From Gautieria morchelliformis (Eukaryota > Basidiomycota > Agaricomycetes > Gomphales > Gomphaceae): DNA of 64,000 bases. The position numbers and the translations under genes were made by a program. How positions within the stretch are numbered: position 1 is the first letter of the stretch; each line of letters begins with the position of its first letter. The notes beneath the pieces are model-generated. The model had not been told where the DNA came from and searched no databases. It saw only the letters and a list, made by a program, of their open reading frames with translations. Shown here in pieces: positions 1 to 11,047 of the stretch. Location: contig WHVA01000319.1 of the NCBI GenBank assembly GCA_015179125.1, positions 1 through 64,000 of the forward strand, read 5' to 3'.

Positions 1-1110
1 TCTTCGCGGTTCTTTTCCCTGAACAAAGTTCATCAGCCGTGGCCACCTAACAGTGGGTCCAACATACCGAAGTTCTTGTCCATGCCATAGTCGATGATGA
101 AGTGAGCACACTCTAACGTTTGTTGCGCCAAGGATAGGATAATTGGCTATTGCGATTCAACTTTCTTCAACGGCTCTGCCCAGCCGACGAACGCATAGGC
201 GTCTCCCATAGCTTTCACCAGCTCAACGATGCTATTGTCCCGGTCCCTCTGAGCAATGACCGTCTGGCCAGACGTCAGATATGTCTAATCAGCTGGTGCA
301 TGAGATAGATCAACCTTTGGCACACTAGATAGGATAGACCATGCCATTTTCACATAAGGATGGACCTAGAATCAAGCCAACCGTGTACATGAGATGACCT
401 GGGAGATCGCCGGCATTGAACCATACCTCGGCGATCCCATCCACGATCTCGGTAAACCGCTTGATCTTGTCCAAGAGTGGATCCCAATCCGCCATTATCG
501 GGATGACAGTATTATTGGTGGCGGAAACGATGCCGTCGATCACATTCCCTGCTTCAATCATTCGGGACGGCGCGAGGTTCATACTATCGGCGACCTCTTT
601 CGCTTCGCTGAGTGCTTCCTTCAATTGGCCTTCCGGCGCCTCGTCGGACGTCCCGAGAGAAGTGATGGTGAATTCTAGGTCAGTGTGAGCATAGTGCATG
701 TTCCCTTTATTATCGCATTTAAGCAGTTTGCGAGAAACGACCGCTGTGTTCGATGATTACGCATGCATTCCGTCGATGAGCGAAAACGACTGACCTCCTG
801 TTGCTCCTTCTGCAAGCAGTAACTCAACCGTTTCCTTTACACCCCCAATGTACTCTTCTCTACGAATTGTATGATGCATGTAGACCTCGATTCCTAATAC
901 GGAACCCCCGTGCAAGTCTTTGCTGGGCATGGATTTAAGATTGCGTGAGGATGATAACCCTGCAATTAAACGAACAAACAGAATGTCTTATTCCACGAGG
1001 GATCATTGCCTCTCGCAGCTACGGGAGTCTTCTTGACATCCTCATCGACAAAGAGTTTCACGTAGTATTTGCCAGGACGTTTGTCGAACAGTCCGATATG
1101 GGGATGGTGA
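1..1110 (-). pseudogene. C2-domain plus STAND (NWD/NACHT-type) protein, N-terminal part, runs off the left edge
   Basis: Reading the minus strand gives successive exons of a family common in Agaricomycetes: a C2 domain followed by the linker that precedes a NACHT/STAND NTPase. Seen: a C2 exon around 1105-980 with FDKRPGKYYVKLFVDED and NDPSWNKTF; a second C2 exon around 910-785 with GSVLGIEVYMHHTIRREEYI; then 686-445 ending LLDKIKRFTEIVDGIAEV; then HPYVKMAWSIL; then VIAQRDRDNSIVELV. Introns of about 50-65 nt with GT-AG ends restore the family motif at each join, and a third intron (GTATGT...CAG) near the left edge leads into KNFGKRTAK. The NTPase itself would lie outside the window. Reading is interrupted by one in-frame TAG at 147-149, and the donor of the first C2 intron is unclear, so I call it a pseudogene or a decaying allele. 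Well-kept splice sites suggest recent decay. Fungal STAND proteins are thought to act in self/non-self or immune-like signalling (family knowledge). Confidence 0.72.
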
Positions 1111-1414
1111 TGGCATTTCAAGTCTGTTGTCGATCGTCAAGAGTCAGTATACGAAGAAAGCGCAAACGAAAGAGTCTTTCCTCCAACTTTGACCGCGCTT
1201 ATTGCTGCCGGAATACTTCGGGGTGGAGAGTCAACGATTGGCTAACTAGAGAAGTTATCGTGGACTTACGGGACTGCACCCTCATCGTTGCTATTACCGC
1301 TGGTCATCGTTCGCAGTGTTCGAGGTGGGTGGTAGAGGGGAAAAGACGACCTTCAGACCTCTCACGATGCAGCGCCTCTGTGGCACGTGTTCCCGGGGTC
1401 CATCGCATGGCTCC

Positions 1415-1572
1415 GTATCGTATTCGTAAGTACTGCTGGTCTGTGTCTGAAAGGCAACGCGGCTACATATCATGTCGTGCCTTGCAGTGAGTGAGGTCCG
1501 TGCACCCTGGCAAGTTTCGTGAATCCCGTTGTCGCGAATGTGCATCACGTGATTCGGTTTCCTTTTTTAGCA
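1415..1572. repeat. Gene-flank repeat, copy 1 (partner at 8415-8577)
   Basis: About 155 bases closely match 8415-8577 in the same orientation; both hold the blocks ggcaacgcgg, catgtcg, gcaagtttcgtg and catcacgtgattc. Copy 1 lies upstream of the minus-strand C2-STAND gene and copy 2 upstream of the minus-strand FunK1 pseudogene. The CACGTG core is a palindromic E-box-like site. It could be a shared promoter or the edge of an older duplication. Confidence 0.7.
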
Positions 1573-2181
1573 GCATTAGCAGTACAAGGACCTTAGTCAG
1601 CGGCTGCACAGCACGCCCATTTCTCGGTATGCCAGTTTTGGCAACTTTACCGCCGATTCCTACGAAAGTCGTTGACTTCTGTGGTTAATTGAGTGGAACC
1701 CCACAAATTATCGGCTCTCCTGTTAGTTATTATCAGCAACCTGGGCACTGATTTTTCGGTGCGTGTACTTGCAATAAATGCCCGCTGTTGGGTGTCCAGC
1801 CTTCGAACAGTTTTTCTCGTTGCTTGCGGCCGGCGTCCCTTTAATCGCTCGTGCTCTAGGCTGGCACCTCACCCGGGCGTGAGGAGCTCAATATAGTAGT
1901 AGTCGGTGCCAGAGGAGCGTGCGTTTCAGAGAAAGATGCTGCGAGCGGAGGGGCATCTCGATCCAGCAGCGGCCACATCGATAAATGGACGAATTGAGAG
2001 CAGCCATCATCAGTTGAGCTCCCAACGACACTGGTCTTGTGCCCCAGCAACAGCCCCCGGAGAGTCCTGATCCCGAACCTAGAACGCGCGCAGCTTATGA
2101 TTTGTAGCGTTCATCTATCATCGCTACTGTAGTACTGGATTTCCCCATGCGTATTTAAACGACAATGCGAGAAAGTGGAAG
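1573..2181. other. No recognisable gene
   Basis: Short reading frames only, with no motif or repeat that I recognise. Confidence 0.5.
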
Positions 2182-3220
2182 GTGGATCGACCTCCATTCC
2201 GACGTCGACTTGGTACTATGGCGTCTCCACTGACACCCGTTGACGCCTGTATATCTGTGCTGCGGCTCCTGGGCTTTGTATCGCTATCTGCGTTGCTGTT
2301 CACCATCGTTCTTTCGGACGCTGAGAACATGCGCCGCCACGCTGTTTTCTTTAATTTCGTGTCGACGTATCTCATGTATACGTCAGTCGGGCTCTTCACG
2401 TGCGTCCTTCAAGTGACCCTCACGATCCACAATTAGCTGCTGAGGCGACTGGGGAAAAGTGATGTGGTGCAGTTCATGGCTTTCACTGAAACCGATCAAA
2501 CCTTGGGTGTGGCCATCATACTCAATACTGTGATCGATTGTATGAGGTTGATGTGAACATCGAGTTAATCAATAACGCCGCTCACTGGCGTCCTCCTCCT
2601 GATGGTAATATTGAATTAACAGCGCGCTGACGGCCACCCTCAACCTTGTCATCCATGTACGCGTCGTCTGCAGATGAAAGTGTCCCGCTAATGTCTTGTC
2701 CAGCTGTGGTTTGAAATGCGAGCTGCTTTCAGTTATGCAAAGGCATGGACAACGAAGCTACGGACCTTTGCGGTGAGATATCACACCTTCTATCGAGAAT
2801 TGAGGTCGATTGAATCACGAAAAAAGCTTCTAGTCACGCCTTATTTGATTGGACTCGTCCCCCTTGTAAGTGCTGGGAGCTTTCTTTCGGCACCCTTCCT
2901 GACAATCCCGTATGTGTCAGTGCGAGCTTTTTGACTTCACCCCAACGGGCACCGTTTTGCTTTTCACAGCCATGGACTACGTGGATCTTTCGCTTGTCGT
3001 TTTTCGTGCTAGGCTGCGATTAATGGTTTCTTATTCAGTCCTTTTGGTGGTCACGTTTGCTAGCTATCGTCGTATATTTCGACAAGTCAATATGGGTAGC
3101 ATCATGAGTCTCTCTCTGCTGGTGCGCCTCTCTGTTTTCTGCTCGTTTCGACTCCTCTTTGCCGTGTATGTTTTTCTTCCGATCTCTCGAAGAATAAGAC
3201 TGACTGCACGGTGATATTTC
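2182..3220 (+). pseudogene. Degenerate multi-helix membrane protein gene (possible)
   Basis: The first block (from about 2218) reads MASPLTPVDACISVLRLLG and continues into one hydrophobic helix and a second one ending in YLMYTSVGLF. A later block near 2800-2900 reads KKLLVTPYLIGLVPLV, another membrane-helix-like stretch, and a third hydrophobic stretch follows around 2940-3000. The order and character resemble seven-helix proteins abundant in Agaricomycetes, but the blocks are in different frames and no continuous exon chain could be built. It may be a pseudogene or a gene with introns I could not place. No function is assigned. Confidence 0.3.
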
Positions 3221-4767
3221 TCTAAGCATTCTCGTGACGTGGCTTGGCCTGCTTGATACGAACCCAGATTCGAATGCGACAATGATCATGGAAGACGTAA
3301 TAACCATTGGAGAGTCGCTTTGTGAGCGTCACGTAAGCTTTCCAGTGTCTTTCGCACACCACTGACGTATGTCCTTGGCCAAGACCCGCTCCTCGCGTTC
3401 TTGCTACTTGGTCTGCAGCGAGTAAGTGCTCTTCGGTTGCTGTCCTGCTCATGAGGCGAAAAGGATTATTGATTGTGCCTAGGACATATTGCAAGTTTGG
3501 TTTCCTTGCATCCATTTCGGTGCAAAACAGACACACTCCACTCAGAGTGACCGAGCTGTATCGAATTGGGTTCTCGATACAGAGGTCCTTGCCATTCACT
3601 AAGATGTGGCTCCCCCAGAATCATTGCGCGACGTGCAGGACATTCGCTGATAATGTAGTATGACATTCATTTTCGTGACAGTTTACCTATCCCAGACTGG
3701 GACATGCTGTGGCTATGGCTATACCCAACGTTCGTTGCAACGTTTCTAATCTTTGCATAAAAGAATACTTTAACATCTGTTACCTCGTGAGTCGTTTGGT
3801 TGGCGGCATCCGAGTCATCAGAAGCTCATTGTGTATATTAGAGGAAGTGAGTGATTTGCACCAACTGTCATGCATGCTGCTTGATCTATAGTGAGGGAAA
3901 TGTCACTAGTAATGACCGTAAAGCTCGCGGGCGCAGCCCGGTGCCACCAGCCTGTGCGCTGTGCTGCCCAGGCTACAGCTGTCAGTCCAGGCCCATACCG
4001 TAACAAGAGATCTGTAATCAGGCAATCAGTGCCAGTGCTACTCAGCGCTCGTCGCACCACCGCACATACGAGAGGCCGGGCGCTGAACTCGGCGGGCCAT
4101 CTACAGTGAGTCCGAGTCGCTGACAGGCACTTAGCGCGCACGTCCGCTTAGCCCCACCGGGGTACGAGCTATATGCTCTTGCGCAACCTGCGTGCCTGGG
4201 CATATAAATCATGCTATGTACTGTATCCAACATGCACGCGAGGAAAGATTGGCACGCGAGCGGCTTATGTAATGGGTGGCCTTGGTTTCTCGTGATCGCG
4301 TGCGCTGCAGGGAAAACGTTTCTAGTCACCATAGAAATAGGTGGATTGCCCAGAACAGGCGTATTGATGCACTTGGAGGAGCGGGGAGCTAGGATGCATG
4401 ATCCGAGGGAATGCTTGGTAGCACATTCACGTCATGTATTTTGATTGTAGTTCGTAGCACACAAAAACGACTCGGAGCCCATCTTGAAGCCGCTTTTCCC
4501 CCTCCCAATCCAACGACAGAATTCGAATACAACCCCCCCGCCTCAGAAGTTCACCGGCGCAGGAAGCGTCTGCAGCGTGTCCCTTTTCGCGTCCAAAATG
4601 AGGTGCGCAGCCTCAACAAGCCAGCAGTTTCGCGAGGAACGCGAGCACAGACGTGTCCGTGTACACGCCGCGCTATTCTGGCCCTCGTGCTAAATCGTGC
4701 CCTTCGCGACCCACGGCGAGATGAGCACCAGGACCGGTAGAGCGACGAGAACCGCAAGTGCACGAAA
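3221..4767. other. No convincing gene
   Basis: Contains only short overlapping frames. A minus-strand frame at 4690-4887 ends with a hydrophobic stretch (FRALAVLVALPVLVLIS) that could be a membrane helix, but no flanking exons support it. The duplication shared with the 24-34 kb region begins at about 4768. Confidence 0.4.
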
Positions 4768-5053
4768 AACCACGGCGACAGCTTCTTGCGGGGGAAAGAC
4801 ATGGCCTGCGCGCAACTTATACGCCAGATACATGTGCGTGAGGAGGTCCCGTACCGCCTCGGAGTCGGGTGTTCTTGCGCCAGACAAACGTGATAGTCCT
4901 ACTCATTTTGCAGATCCAGGATGGGCGGCGGCTGAAGAAAGTCAAGCAACCCCATTATGGCCAGTACTTGCAGTATCTATTCCTGCCGAGGGGTATATAC
5001 ACGTCCACACACTTTCCACCCAGAAATAATAACCCCGGAGGCCATCGCGTAGA

Positions 5054-6558
5054 TCATGCTGCGCCATCGTTAGCGTGCCCTCTGACAGTCTCTGTCTGAC
5101 TGCCGTCGCTGTTCGTCGTCTCGTGTCTAGGACCAGCCTCTGGATCTCGAAGCCATGTTCCACGTCCTATCATGTCGGTAGGAAATTCGGTGTGTCGTGA
5201 GATCCGGAACATGGTGGTCAGTTGCGGTGAAGATACGGCTCTCCGGTCCCGTATTGCTGCCATCCTAAGGTGAAGCAGTATACGCCCCGGTAATATGGCG
5301 TGAAAAACCCGTTGCATTCTGCATCAGATAGAGGTGGTAAGTGATTAAATAACTTGGGCACTTCTGCGGGGAACAACTGACAGAACCAATGTCGCCCCGG
5401 ATGTTTTCTTAAACGCAAGAGGGCTAAGTGAGAACAATTGAGAGTAGATGATATGCCTCTAACCTCAACAAACGCAATAACCAAAACATTCGCAATCGAC
5501 AGCATGAGAAGATAAACATAATATAGTATACCTGGCCACTGTCAGCTCCGCGAACGCTGGAGTAGAGAATATAGAATACCATCCGCATACAGTGTTGAGA
5601 CTAAACTTGACGTAGTATGCCGATCTGAAACGTGGCTCAGGGTTCAATTGCTGGAAACCGCCATGAACTACCTACAATGTTGGACACCTTTAATAAGAGT
5701 GAGAACTAGGATAACTATAATGGAACCCGAAGTTATGATGTTAGCAAGCTCCAGCACATGCCAGGCTTATCGCGCACCAGTCTCGAAGCCCAGTATGATA
5801 ACATAATCCCACAAAATGGTGATATCGTCGTTCCTGGTAATAAAACAGCTTTGGGGGTTTGGTATTGGGAGTTTCGTAACATCTGCGACTATGACACTAT
5901 GAGCTGGGACACAATCTTTGAGAGAAACAAACCAGGACAAACATGAGACGGAAGTAAGTCCAATTCTGGTCAGGTATGCGAGTGGGACCACAACAATAAC
6001 CATTAGGATCGGAAGTCCGAAGGCAACTTTGCGTTTCTGGCCCCAGATAGCCCATGTCCTGAATATCAGAACAACTAAAGAATGATATTAGTACCCGCCC
6101 AATAAAGGCCAGTCAATTCCTACTTTCTGCCAGACATCCACCCCAGAATATAAACCCTGCAGACTGGTTTAAAGTTAATTTCGCACAAGATTTTAGAGAC
6201 TTACAGCCTGAAATTTGATACACGAGGGAGCACTGTAAGATCGAGCGTTCAGCACTCGCTACGAAAAAAAAGGTCATTCGAATCTATTCACCGTCCTTGG
6301 CGACACAGATTGCCCCCTCGCGAAGTGGACTTGGATAGTATGTCAGTCTAAAGCGATTAGGCCAATTGAAGACGGCGCACAATACGCCAACATCAACGAG
6401 TCGACAAACACACTATAGCGGGTTAACATGTAGAGGATCTTCCCGACATTCCATGGTGTTCCCCAGACAAGTTCCAGCTCCAATTTGAAAGTCAGGAGGT
6501 AGTCATAAATCTGGTTCGCAAAGTCATATTTGGACGACATGCGCATTGGCGGCACCAT
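5054..6558 (-). CDS. DUF6533-type seven-helix membrane protein, multi-exon (copy 1)
   Basis: Minus-strand exons match the Agaricomycete DUF6533 membrane family. The first exon (start ATG at 6558-6556) holds the hallmark YDYLLTFKLELELVW followed by GKILYMLTRY. Further on come FRTWAIWGQKRKV (around 6070), a helix ILMVIVVVPLAYL, ITILWDYVIILGFET (around 5800), VILVLTLIKGVQH (around 5690), LYADGILYSLL (around 5585), LMLSIANVLVIAFVE (around 5500) and RVFHAILPGRILLHLR (around 5310-5260), then a hydrophilic tail ending at a stop at 5054. These are family-typical blocks in the right order, separated by probable short introns. I could not resolve every splice site, so intactness is unproven. The function of the family is unknown; it is presumed to be an integral membrane, receptor-like protein. 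A second, split copy lies at 24.1-33.9 kb. Confidence 0.68.
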
Positions 6559-6567
6559 GCTCACCAG

Positions 6568-7681
6568 AATGACAATGCTAGCAACTTGAGATAAGGATTC
6601 GTTAAAGGGCGCTGGGACGGTACTAGGTTCGACGTACGGTCAAAGCTCTAGAGGATTCTGGTCAGTAGAAAAACCTTCAGCACTCAGCAAATACCCACCG
6701 CAGCCATTCGATTTTCAAAAATGGCCAGACCCAAGGCTTCAAGCTCTGCGAGACTCGACATCAAGGGCAATTCGAAGTATTCGAGCACTTCTTATAGCTC
6801 GTGACTGTAATTTAAACCAACGAGCCGTCACAAAGGCATTGCCTTTCTCTTTTCAGGCTTCATGACGCTATAGATAGTCCTCATTCACCAACAACCTGAA
6901 GAGGCACACTGTGGCTGAGGCCACAGAAGCCAAAGTTAGGCAAACACAGGCCCAGACCTTGTTGCGAACTTGGCAGGAATCCGCAAAGGGCTCTGTGGCG
7001 TGATGGAAGAAGGCGCGCAAAACCGTATCTAGCATGCCGTGGATCATTTCAGTACACAGAAGTTCCACCTGGCTTCAGGGGAACATGCCGAGGTAAATCA
7101 ATCAAAAGGAAGCCTCATGTTCGCGCGGAGAGGACGTGTGTCTGGTTGAAGCCTGGTAAAGAGACCTTAGTCATCAAGGGGACCCGGACCATGCATGGAC
7201 CGTAACTTAGCCACCGGGACGTAGGCCGAAAAGATGTCGATGAGTACTAACTAAGCAGTGTACTACTTGCATCTTGATTAGAATTCCATGAAATTTGGCC
7301 GCCGATGCCAAGTATATATACGAAAAGTTGGGAACATTTCTACTGCGGTTTTCAAAATAGAGGAGATACGCATGAGTTGACAGGAAGGATCACAATCTGT
7401 TACGGTGATGTGGGTTATATAGATATCATGACAGATGTCGCTCACAAGTCCACGATGATTAATTAATCTACTCGTGAAGAATTTGTCATAGATCGAGAGG
7501 GCCAGCAGCTTGAGGACAAAGGTCGTAATATTGTAACATCACAAGGTAGGCGGCACATGACTCTTGTGACATCGTAAAGGCGGCGTCTGTCCACGAAGAG
7601 CTGCGCACAAAATGATTCAGTTCCGTCGAAAATGAAGAAAAACCTGCCGCATTTCGCGTTGAGAGACCAAGAAGAATGCAT
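6568..7681. other. Flank of the DUF6533 gene and 3' flank of the kinase pseudogene
   Basis: The part up to about 6800 is shared with the second DUF6533 locus (to 33893). A minus-strand frame at 6868-7068 has a hydrophobic stretch but no recognisable family. Bases 7480-7690 resemble 30870-31040, that is the 3' flank of the other kinase copy, so the duplicated kinase unit includes its downstream sequence. Confidence 0.5.
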
Positions 7682-8452
7682 CTAGTCCCAAGGCTCGACG
7701 ACGTATCCTTCTACCAATCCGTTCAGTATGGTCTCAAGCCATGTGCCCGAAGCCATTTCGATATGAGAGTGCGGAAAGTTTGACTTTCTCGAACGATCGA
7801 AGTCAACCACGTGTCACTGATGTTTGTGTCCGTGATAAGGGCAGACAATACTCTGGTCTGTCGCAGGTGCCGCTGCGATATTGCTCGATCGGATCTCCAC
7901 GTGTTCGATACCGAATCGACCCATGTCGCTGTATATTTCATGAATATCAGGGCTGCATAACAAAGGAAGTTCAGAAACATGAAGCACGCATAGTTAGAGC
8001 TGGCCAGACGAAGTTGACTGCTTCCAGCGGAACACCTAGTATGAGTATCAGGTCCCCGAGTCGGGGACCTGATACCCATAGGTGCTAGAAAGACTCGGAG
8101 TCTTTCTAGCACCAAAACTGAAAGAAAGGTCTTCTCGTTGCCGTTGGGCATCTTGACGTTCTTGTCTTAACTGCTCCCTCTTCTCGCATTCCTCACTGCG
8201 CTTGTTAAAAAGTCCCCAGCCTGAGGTGGCTTCTGTCATCACCAGATCATCAGGAGAGTCATCTGTCAATGCATAGGGGTTCCATGGATCGTCCGAGTCG
8301 TCATCCTCACTGTGGTTATCCTCTCTCCCAACATCTACCTCTTCCTCGTCGTAAAATACGGTTTCCTCGAAAACGACGTCAGTGGATACTACTATTTTGT
8401 GTGTAGATGGACGTATCGTCTTCGCAAGTACAGGCCGTGTCTGATAAGGCAA
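7682..8452 (-). pseudogene. FunK1-like protein kinase pseudogene (copy 1)
   Basis: The minus strand encodes the C-terminal half of a fungal FunK1-type kinase, very similar to the copy at 29480-30874. Seen: an acidic linker (EEEVDVGREDNHSEDDDSDD), KTFLSVLVLERL, EIYSDMGRFGIEH, VVDFDRSRKSN and the C-terminal EGYVVEPWD followed by TAG at 7684-7682. The N-lobe (the VIKVAARRR block in the other copy) is missing. The catalytic loop, HTDIRWRN in the other copy, is HVEIRSSN here, losing the catalytic Asp, and a TGA sits where the partner has Trp just before VVDFD. An inverted duplication at 8045-8113 also breaks the frame. Together these mean no active kinase. Confidence 0.75.
8045..8113. repeat. Two adjacent perfect palindromes
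   Basis: 8045-8075 is a perfect inverted repeat with 15-base arms around one base; 8081-8113 is another with 16-base arms around one base. The sister kinase copy (30490-30535) has only one arm of each. See findings for the template-switch interpretation. Confidence 0.95.
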
Positions 8453-8577
8453 CGCGGCACATACATATCATGTCGCGCCTTGCAATGAGTGATCTCCGTG
8501 CACGGCCTGGGCAAGTTTCGTGGATCCGTTGTCGCGCATGTGCATCACGTGATTCTGTTTCCTTTTTGAGAGACATA
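8415..8577. repeat. Gene-flank repeat, copy 2 (partner at 1415-1572)
   Basis: Matches 1415-1572 in the same orientation, including the catcacgtgattc block. It lies just upstream of the minus-strand kinase pseudogene and about 80 bases before the P450 start on the other strand, so it could contain promoter elements for either gene. Confidence 0.7.
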
Positions 8578-8657
8578 CAAAAATAGCAATTAGCGCCAGA
8601 ACCTTACCGCGGAGTTTGAAATAGCCAGACGCGTCTTACTCTGGATCTGCATCCAGC

Positions 8658-10774
8658 ATGCTACTCTACTCTCTTTGGGCGGCTAACTGGCTCGTTCTTC
8701 TTGCTGTCGGGATCAGCGGCGTCGTGATGCTGCGATGGAGCCGGTCCAAAACGCCTTTGGCCCCAGGGCCGCGTCCTTTGCCCATGGTGGGAAACCTTTT
8801 TCAGATGCCGCGGGAGCAGGAGTGGCATACCTACCAGGCGTGGGCGAGGAAATACGGTGGGTGGCGCCGTGCGTGTTCAGCGCTCCTTCGTTGTGCTTAA
8901 TCGGGTTGGGGTAGGCGATATCACGTATCTGACGCTGCTGGGGACTCCCATGATTATACTCAACACGCTGAAGGCCACAAGGGACTTGATGAACGAGCGG
9001 TCGGCGAATTACTCTAACAGGCCGTACTCGGCGATGAAAGAGCTGTGCGTTGCATTGCGGTCCTTTTTGTGCTTTTTCTCGGGCTCAGGACGTGTTGTTG
9101 GCAGGTGCGGAGTGGATTGGACACTGACGAATTCGAACGGCGTAGCCCACCGCATGCGCCGCTCCATCGTGCTGCGATACTTCTCCGGTCCGGCTGCGGT
9201 GAAGCATCGTTCGCATCAGCAGGACGAGGCGCGCATTCTGTTGGCGAACCTGCTGAAGAGCCCGGATCTGCTGGAGCTGCATCTGAAAGGGTAGGCCATT
9301 CTTGTTGGTGCTCAGCGGTTGTGGTGCGTGCGCTGAGCCGGGGAACCTTGAAGGCACGCGGCGAGTTCGATCCTCTTGGGTGCGTATGGCTTTCGTGTGG
9401 ATGGCGCGACGGACGGGCTGGTGCAGCAGATGGATGAGACGTTCCAGTACGGGCACAAGATCTCGGGAATGACGTCCTTTCTACTTGAAAAATTCCCCGC
9501 GTGTGAGTGGTTCGATGTCAGATCGGGGTTGGAGAGCGGCGACTGAAACCAATCCTCCTCACGCGCAGTGAAGAGGTATCCCCGATGGATGCCCTTTTCT
9601 TCGTTCCGGGCGTACGGTGATCTGGTCAAGCGGGTTTTTGCGGACATTCGGGCTGAGCCGTATGATCGAGCCGTGAAGACGATCGTGTGTAGCGATGCAT
9701 CCGCACTTTTAGTGTGGTATCTGACCGGACATTGTAGGAGAGCGGGACTGCGGCGCCTTCGTTTGTCTCCACGTCCTTGGATGATCTCGCAGCCGAGCCC
9801 TCGTTGTCCCCCGAGACACAGTCGGAAAAGGTGGAGTTGATCAAGGATTGCGCGGCAGTCATGTATGGTGCGGGGACGGATTCGGTAGGTGTATGTTTTG
9901 CACGGCGCTGTGGAAGATGGGTTGAATTTGCGCAGTCCATGGCTACGATGGGCACCTTTTGCATGGTTCTTGCGCTTCGCCCCGAGGTCATGAGGCGTGC
10001 ACAGGCGGAGGTGGACAATGTGACCGGAGAGGAGCGCCTCCCGACCTTTGACGATCAGGGTAGCTTGGCTTATATCAATGCGCTATTCTGGGAGACGCTC
10101 CGGTACAATACCGTAACGCCCCTGGGTAAATGATATTGACGATTCCTTGCGGGTGCTTATGGACAGCTGCTATCAGGACTGCCTCACAAAGTAGTAAACG
10201 ACGATGTCTACGAAGGGACATTTATCCCCGGTGGTGCCACTATTGTTGGGAACATGTGGTATGATCCTACCATGCACGGGCTTTGGACGGGTAAATGCTA
10301 AGCTTTCTGAAGGTGCATCTTCCGCGACCCGGCGGTATTCGCGGAGCCCGAGAAATTTAAGCCGGAGCGGTTCTTGGGCGACAAGGGGAGAGAATGTCGT
10401 GATATTTTGACGACGGTGTGGGGCATGGGCCGCAGGCGTGTCGTTGTCTCACGTCTTTTGATCGTCGGTTCCTCACCGTAGGCTGCAGAGCTTGCCCCGG
10501 GCGTCAGCTCGCCGAGTCCTCGCTCTTCATCGCCATGGCGTCGGTCGTCGCGTGTTTCGACATCGCGCCAAAGCCGGGGGACACGCCGCGCGAGCTTACG
10601 TTCACCTCGGGGTTTATCAGGTAGGAACGTTGCATACAACGCCCGTTTCTCCACGTGATACTCATGATTGGGTGTGGGGCGCGCAGGAGGCCGAATCTGT
10701 TTCCGGTGGATATTAAGCCGCGGTCGGCGAAATGGAGGGACATCATCGAAAAGGAGGTTTTACCTACAGCGTGA
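8658..10774 (+). CDS. Cytochrome P450 monooxygenase, about 11 exons
   Basis: A haem-thiolate monooxygenase expected at the endoplasmic reticulum membrane. The ATG at 8658 opens an N-terminal anchor (LYSLWAANWLVLLAVGISG), a basic stop-transfer and the proline hinge PLAPGPRPLPMVGNL. Later exons give the I-helix GAGTDSSMATMGTF (around 9870-9965), the K-helix ETLR in WETLRYNTVTPLG (around 10095), the PERF motif in EKFKPERFLGD (around 10360) and the haem loop WGMGRRACPGR (10420-10510), whose Cys is the haem ligand. The last exon ends at TGA 10772-10774. Introns of about 50-70 nt join in frame throughout, and the product is about 520 residues, normal for the family. Oddities: the first aromatic of the haem motif (usually Phe) is Trp; the intron inside that motif has a GC donor (10435-10485); and the exon after NMW seems to lack the usual short LHD-type segment, so that junction (around 10257-10313) is uncertain. 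Substrate unknown. I see no frame break, so it is probably functional. Confidence 0.88.
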
Positions 10775-11047
10775 GAATACTGATCCCCCTCATTCCCGAA
10801 ATATGCATTGCATTCTGCATGTACTTTTCCGAATAACATTAGCTGGTGCAGCGGCAGCTACGGGCCGCGACAAACTTTGCACGGAACGCAGTCGTGCTGA
10901 CGTCTTTGATGCCTAACAGGTATGGACGATTGTATTTACAGTGATCACGCTGATTGACATCATGGGGTGGTGTATTCGATACACAGCACAGCCTACTTTA
11001 TACAACAGAACCGAAAAATGGAAATCTACTGCAAAGTCCAGGGATGA

